From positions 7,315,894 to 7,379,893 of the forward strand of contig NZ_JAJOZC010000001.1 in assembly GCF_023701695.1 (NCBI RefSeq): a DNA stretch of 64,000 nt. Reading direction: 5' to 3'. This document shows positions 59,847-64,000 of this stretch, piece after piece. The notes under the pieces are model-generated. The model was not told the DNA's origin, ran no database searches, and saw only the letters and a program-made list of their open reading frames with translations. Within the stretch, counting starts at the first letter, position 1. Every line of letters begins with the position of its first letter. Origin of the DNA: Streptomyces sp. RKAG290. Lineage in GTDB: Bacteria; Actinomycetota; Actinomycetes; Streptomycetales; Streptomycetaceae. The position numbers were made by a program, and so were the translations under genes.

Positions 59847-61151
59847 ATGCGCACCAGGAGGAAGAGAGTCACCCGGGTCGTCGAGGTGGCGACGGCAGCG
59901 GCACTCGTGCTGGGAATGAGCGCCTGTGCCGGGAGCTCAGGCGACAGCGCTGGGGCGAAGAGTGCGGGCAGTTTCACCTACTGGTCGATGTGGCAGTCCA
60001 GCGAGCCGCAGGCCAAGGTGCTCAAGGCTGCGATTGCGCGGTTCACCGCGCAGACCGGGATCAAGGTGAACGTCGACTGGGTGGGCCGGGGCATTTCGAC
60101 GAAGATCGGCCCCTCGATCGCGGCCAATCAGGCCCCGGATCTGTGGGACGGGGCCGACTCCACGATTTACGGCACGGAGGCCTCGGCGGGCCAGGCCCTG
60201 GATCTGTCCCCGGTGCTGAAGATGCAGGTCCCCGGTGAGAACACGACGGTCGGCAGTGTCATCCCGGCGAAGTACTTCGCCATGGAGCCGAAGGACCCGG
60301 CCGGCTCGGACACTTATCTGATCCCCTACGAGGTCGCCTCCACCGGCATGTTCTACAACGCGGCCAACCCGGTCATCAAGGCCGCCATGCCGACCGTGCC
60401 GACCACCTGGACAGGTCTGCTCAGCGTGTGCGCCAAGCTCAAGGCCAAGGGGATGGCGTGTATCGCCTCCGAGGGCGCGGACTCCTGGACCAATGAGCTC
60501 TACTTCGACTATCTGCTGAACGCCCAGGGAGTCAACTTCAACACCCTGGCCTCGGACAAGACCGGTGCGTCGTGGGACAACCCGGCTGTGCTCAAGGCGG
60601 CCCAGGAGGTCGACCAGCTGGTCACCGACGGCTACGTGATCCCGGGCTACACCGCGACCAAGTACCCGGCGCAGGAGACCAACTGGGTCAACGGCAAGGC
60701 CGCGTTCTACATGGACGGCGACTATGTGACCTCCGAGGTGGCCAAGCAGGTCCCGGCGAGCTGGAAGATGGCCTCGATGCTGCCGCCGGGCGCGCAGGTG
60801 CCCGACGCCACGCTGTTCGGCTTCTCGATCCCGAAGCGAGCCAAGAACGCCTCCGCGGCGGAGAGGTTCATCGCCTTCTTCATGCAGAAGCGGGAGATGT
60901 CGGGCATAGCGACGACCGCGCTCAATATCACTCCGCGTGCCGACATCCCGGCCCCGCCGCAGTTGGCGACCTCGCAGCAGCAGCTGACCTCCCCGGCCGT
61001 GCGGCAGCCCTTCGACAGCCTCGCCGGGAACTGGTCGCCGAAGGTCCTGGACCAGAACTACCTGAACATGTGGCATGGACAGCTGACCCCGGCGCAGTTC
61101 GTGGCGAAGTGCAAGGCTGCGCAGATCTCCTACTGGAAGTCGCAGGGCTGA
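59847..61151 (+). CDS. Sugar ABC transporter substrate-binding lipoprotein
   Basis: This encodes 434 residues. An exported lipoprotein: signal VVEVATAAALVLGMSACAG with the lipobox Cys in LGMSAC. The mature part is a family 1 solute-binding protein: FTYWSMWQSSEPQAKVLKAA, IARFTAQTGIKVNVDWVGRG, ANQAPDLWDGADS, YLIPYEVASTGMFYNA, and the late NGKAAFYMDGDYVTSE and PKRAKNASAAERFIAFFMQK. It captures an oligosaccharide and delivers it to the two permeases. GGAAGGA precedes ATG 59847. First gene of the operon. Confidence 0.9.
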   Translation: MRTRRKRVTRVVEVATAAALVLGMSACAGSSGDSAGAKSAGSFTYWSMWQSSEPQAKVLKAAIARFTAQTGIKVNVDWVGRGISTKIGPSIAANQAPDLWDGADSTIYGTEASAGQALDLSPVLKMQVPGENTTVGSVIPAKYFAMEPKDPAGSDTYLIPYEVASTGMFYNAANPVIKAAMPTVPTTWTGLLSVCAKLKAKGMACIASEGADSWTNELYFDYLLNAQGVNFNTLASDKTGASWDNPAVLKAAQEVDQLVTDGYVIPGYTATKYPAQETNWVNGKAAFYMDGDYVTSEVAKQVPASWKMASMLPPGAQVPDATLFGFSIPKRAKNASAAERFIAFFMQKREMSGIATTALNITPRADIPAPPQLATSQQQLTSPAVRQPFDSLAGNWSPKVLDQNYLNMWHGQLTPAQFVAKCKAAQISYWKSQG

Positions 61152-61154
61152 GCC

Positions 61155-62123
61155 GTGGCGACCATGATCGACTCCCCTTCCCGGACTCCTGGCGTCCGGG
61201 GAGCGGGCCCCCGTACCGGCAGGTCCCGCCCGGGGGCCTACGAGCGCCAGCGTCGTCGGATGTTCTGGCCGTTCACCCTGCCCGCGCTGATCGTCTACGC
61301 CGTCCTGTTCCTCGCCCCGGTCGGCTTCGCGTTCTGGACCAGCTTGTACAAGTGGGACGGGATGAGCCCGATGCAGTGGCGCGGCCTGCGCAACTACCAG
61401 CAGTTGTTCGAGGACCCGGTCTTCCGCACGTCGCTGATGAACACCCTCAAGCTGATGTTCATCGGGGGCTCGATCACCTTCGTGATCAGCTTCGCACTGA
61501 CCCTGGTGCTGCGCGAGATGCGGGCCAAGCTCTTCGCCCGCTCCGTGCTCTTCTTCCCCTCCCTGATCAACGGCATGGTCTTCGGCATCGCCGCCGGATT
61601 CCTGTTCTCCCCCTCCGGTCCGGTCAACCAGGCACTGCGTTTCTTCGGAGTGGCCACCCCGCCGCAGTGGCTCTCATCCGACAACCTCATACCGATGATC
61701 ATCGGCACCCTGGTGTGGACCGCCACCGGCTACTACACCTCGATCATCATGGCCGCGGTCGACCAGATCCCGCCCTACCTGTACGAGGCCGCCGAACTCG
61801 ACGGCGCCAACGCCTTCCAGCGCTTCCGCCACATCACGCTGCCCTGCGCCTGGGACGTCATCTCGGTATGCGCGGTGCTGTGGACGGTCAGCTCTGTGAA
61901 GATCTTCGAACTCATCCTGCTGTTCGGTGGCAGCAGCGGCGGCGGGTACCCGCCCGCCCAGAGCTGGAACACCGCCCTGTACGTGTACGCCGAGGCATTC
62001 CCCCAGGCAACCATTCCCAGGCTGGGGTCCGCCACCGCCGCCGCGATCGTCAGCCTGCTGATGGTCACCGTAGTCACCCTCGTCCTACGACGGCTGATGC
62101 GCCGCGACCCGATCGAGTACTGA
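61155..62123 (+). CDS. Sugar ABC transporter permease, MalF-like
   Basis: This encodes 322 residues, six predicted membrane helices beginning MFWPFTLPALIVYAVLFLAP. The coupling loop for the ATPase is PYLYEAAELDGANAFQRFRH (EAA-x3-G pattern) followed by ITLPCAW. Region FSPSGPVNQALRFFG is the periplasmic loop typical of MalF/UgpA types. GTG 61155 starts 4 bases after the binding-protein stop. A 32-residue polar cytosolic leader precedes the first helix. Confidence 0.9.
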   Translation: MATMIDSPSRTPGVRGAGPRTGRSRPGAYERQRRRMFWPFTLPALIVYAVLFLAPVGFAFWTSLYKWDGMSPMQWRGLRNYQQLFEDPVFRTSLMNTLKLMFIGGSITFVISFALTLVLREMRAKLFARSVLFFPSLINGMVFGIAAGFLFSPSGPVNQALRFFGVATPPQWLSSDNLIPMIIGTLVWTATGYYTSIIMAAVDQIPPYLYEAAELDGANAFQRFRHITLPCAWDVISVCAVLWTVSSVKIFELILLFGGSSGGGYPPAQSWNTALYVYAEAFPQATIPRLGSATAAAIVSLLMVTVVTLVLRRLMRRDPIEY

Positions 62124-62160
62124 CCCCGATCGAGCACAAGCACCGAGAAAGGCACGACAC

Positions 62161-63005
62161 GTGCAAAGCAGACAACGATCGCCGGGTCCGGCGATGCGGA
62201 TTGGCACAGCCCTGGTCTGGGTCGTCGTGGCCGCCGACCTGCTCCTGGTCCTCTGGATCTTCCTGACCTCCCTGCGTCCCGGCCCGGACGTGCTGAATCA
62301 CCCGTTCGGACTGCCCATCCACCCCCACTTCGGGCAGTACAGCATCGCCCTGGAGCAGGGGGGTTCGGGCAGGCCGCGATCAACAGCGCGGTCGTCGCAC
62401 TCTGCTCCTCGGCCGTCGCAGTCGCCCTCGCCGCCCCGTGCGCCTACGCACTGGCCCGCCGCCGCTCGAAGACCTCCTCCGCACTGACCATGACCTTCGC
62501 CATGGGCCTCGGCGTTCCCGGCCAGGTGCTGGTGGTGCCGCTCTTCGTCGGTCTGGCCCACGTCAACCTGACCAACAGCGACTTCGGCCTGGCCATGGTC
62601 TACGTCGGTCTGGCTATGCCCTTTACGGTGTTCCTTCTGACCGGCTTCTTCGCCGGCATCCCCGCAATCCTCGAAGAAGCCGCCGTCATCGACGGCGCGG
62701 GCCCCCTGCGCTCCTTCGTCTCGGTGGTGCTCCCGGTCGCCCGGGGCGGACTGATCACGGCGTTCCTGCTCCAGTTCATCAGCTCCTGGAACGAGACGCT
62801 GTTCGCCCTTGTCCTGACCAACAGTCAGGACAAGATCACGCTCTCGGTGGCGCTCCAGGAGTTCGCCGCCACCCAGCAGTTCAACGGCCTGGACTACGGC
62901 ACCATGTTCGCCGGCGTTTGCATCATCCTCGCCCCGATGCTCGCCCTGTTTTCCTGGCTGGGGACGCGCATCATCCAGGGCATGACCGTAGGGATCGGCA
63001 AATGA
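62161..63005 (+). CDS. Sugar ABC transporter permease, MalG-like (one-base frame break)
   Basis: About 281 residues. The first helix is VWVVVAADLLLVLWIFLTSL followed by a periplasmic segment with FGLPIHPHFGQYSIALEQGG. The rest is in another frame: GVPGQVLVVPLFVGLAHVNL, the EAA loop PAILEEAAVIDGAGPLRSFV with SVVLP, and SSWNETLFALVLTNSQDKIT. Adding one G to the run 62358-62363 gives EQGGFGQAAINSAVVALCSS and a continuous MalG-type protein. GTG 62161 has GAGAAAGG upstream. No ATP-binding gene follows, so a shared ATPase such as MsiK is likely. Confidence 0.85.
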
Positions 63006-64000
63006 GCTCGACGCTGCGCAACGAGAACCTTCGGATCGAAGGCACCCCGGACCCGGTCGGCGGCACGCTGCCGATCCTGCGCGGACTGTCCCCGCAGGCC
63101 GTCCAGGGCGTCGGCTTCGACGAGGAGATGCGGCGCAACCTGGCCTCCGGCACCCCGTACACACTGCTTCCCTACACCACGCAAGGCGAGTACGACCGGG
63201 TGCGCTCCGAGCGCGACCTGCCCGCCGTCGTCCTGGAGAACGAGACCCTCACCGCGACCTTCCTGCCCTCGCTCGGCGGACGGCTGTGGTCACTGGTCCA
63301 CCGGCCCACCGGCCGCGAACTGCTGCACCGCAACCCGATCCTCCAGCCGGCCAACCTCGCCCTGCGCGACGCCTGGCTGGCGGGAGGGGTGGAATGGAAC
63401 CTGGGCACCACCGGGCACTGGCCGCTGACCTGCGAGCCACTGCACGCGGCGCGGGTGACCGCGCCGGACGGCACGCCGGTGCTGCGGATGTACGCCTTCG
63501 AGCGACTGCGCCGACTCACACTGCGCCTGGACGCTTGGCTGCCGTCCGGCTCCCCGATGCTGTACGTCACCGTCACCGTGGACAACCCGGCGGATCAGGA
63601 GACCCCGGTCTACTGGTGGTCGAACATCGCCGTGCCTCAGGACGCGGACGTGCGTGTGATCGCCCCGGCCGACCACGCCTTCCACTGCGACTACATCAGT
63701 GACCTCACGCGCGTCGGGTTCCCACAGATCGACGGGGCGGACCGGAGCTACCCGGGCCGGGTCGCGCACGCGGCGGATTACTTCCTGGACCTGCCGGAGG
63801 GCGAACGCCGCTGGATCGCCGCCCTGGACGGCAGCGGCACCGGACTCGTCCAGACCTCCACCGACCGGCTGCGCGGCAGGAAGCTGTTCTGCTGGGGCAA
63901 CTCGACCGGCGGCCGGCACTGGCAGGAGTGGCTCTCAGGCCCTGGTCACGCCTATCTGGAGATCCAGGCCGGGCTGGCCCGGACCCAGCTCGAACACTTG
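63002..64000 (+). CDS. DUF5107 protein, cut off by the window end
   Basis: The first 333 codons of a larger protein. ATG 63002 overlaps the permease stop (ATGA). It begins MSSTLRNENLRIEGTPDPVG and has the DUF5107 pattern: LENETLTATFLPSLGGRLWS, GRELLHRNPILQPANLALRD, AWLAGGVEWNLGTTGHW, VTVDNPADQETPVYWWSNIA and CWGNSTGGRHWQEWLSGPG. DUF5107 is a beta-sandwich related to aldose-epimerase/galactose-mutarotase-like folds. In actinomycetes it often heads long TPR-containing proteins in carbohydrate operons. Here it presumably processes the imported sugar. The C-terminus is outside the window. Confidence 0.82.
   Translation, partial: MSSTLRNENLRIEGTPDPVGGTLPILRGLSPQAVQGVGFDEEMRRNLASGTPYTLLPYTTQGEYDRVRSERDLPAVVLENETLTATFLPSLGGRLWSLVHRPTGRELLHRNPILQPANLALRDAWLAGGVEWNLGTTGHWPLTCEPLHAARVTAPDGTPVLRMYAFERLRRLTLRLDAWLPSGSPMLYVTVTVDNPADQETPVYWWSNIAVPQDADVRVIAPADHAFHCDYISDLTRVGFPQIDGADRSYPGRVAHAADYFLDLPEGERRWIAALDGSGTGLVQTSTDRLRGRKLFCWGNSTGGRHWQEWLSGPGHAYLEIQAGLARTQLEHL

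Overview
The window is high-GC actinomycete chromosome, almost certainly Streptomyces or a close relative. The signs are GTG starts, G/C-ending codons, LCP, CsbD, SUKH, IPT/TIG and DUF5133 proteins, LACI-controlled sugar ABC genes without their own ATPase, and a large non-ribosomal peptide (NRPS) locus. No rRNA, tRNA or CRISPR array was seen.

Layout. 1-20.9 kb is a patchwork of single genes and small pairs: an LCP protein, acetyltransferases, VOC/glyoxalase proteins, a barstar-like and a SUKH immunity-like protein, a methyltransferase, a lipid kinase fused to a dead-looking PAP2 domain, two IPT/TIG proteins, a phosphatase, and an ArsR-type repressor with its MFS pump. It carries three scars of IS5-like transposases. 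20.9-46.3 kb is a biosynthetic cluster. 46.8-55.5 kb holds cell-surface and secreted proteins (a sortase-anchored lectin and an M1 peptidase), truncated LysE and CGNR fragments, a Cys-free ribosomal protein set (L33 remnant, L31, L36) and a PD-(D/E)XK-like protein. 55.5-64 kb is a sugar-uptake locus: GH95-like hydrolase, LacI repressor, binding protein, two permeases and a DUF5107 protein cut by the window end.

The cluster has three transcription units. A long minus-strand operon (46128 down to 28931) encodes NRPS C-A-PCP, NRPS C-A-PCP-TE-MFS, an acyl/aryl-AMP ligase, NRPS C-A-PCP, MbtH, a free carrier protein, a free condensation protein and an N,N-dimethylformamidase-like protein. Most of its gene junctions overlap by 4 bases. 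A plus-strand unit (27032-28903) encodes a seryl-tRNA-synthetase-like amino acid:carrier protein ligase, its carrier protein and a phosphopantetheinyl transferase. A second minus operon (26645 down to 20957) encodes a PhyH dioxygenase, a DUF6271 protein, another free condensation protein and an MFS exporter. Reading the adenylation pockets by eye gives Gly for one module, Ser for the thioesterase module and an unassigned acidic pocket for the third. The thioesterase has Cys in place of the usual Ser. Each of the three units has a TGGTCYRGACC-type element at its promoter, close to the DasR (dre) consensus.

A caution: at least thirteen otherwise intact genes or domains are broken by a single missing base, nearly always in a G or C run. 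I read these as sequencing or assembly errors and annotate across them, not as thirteen pseudogenes.
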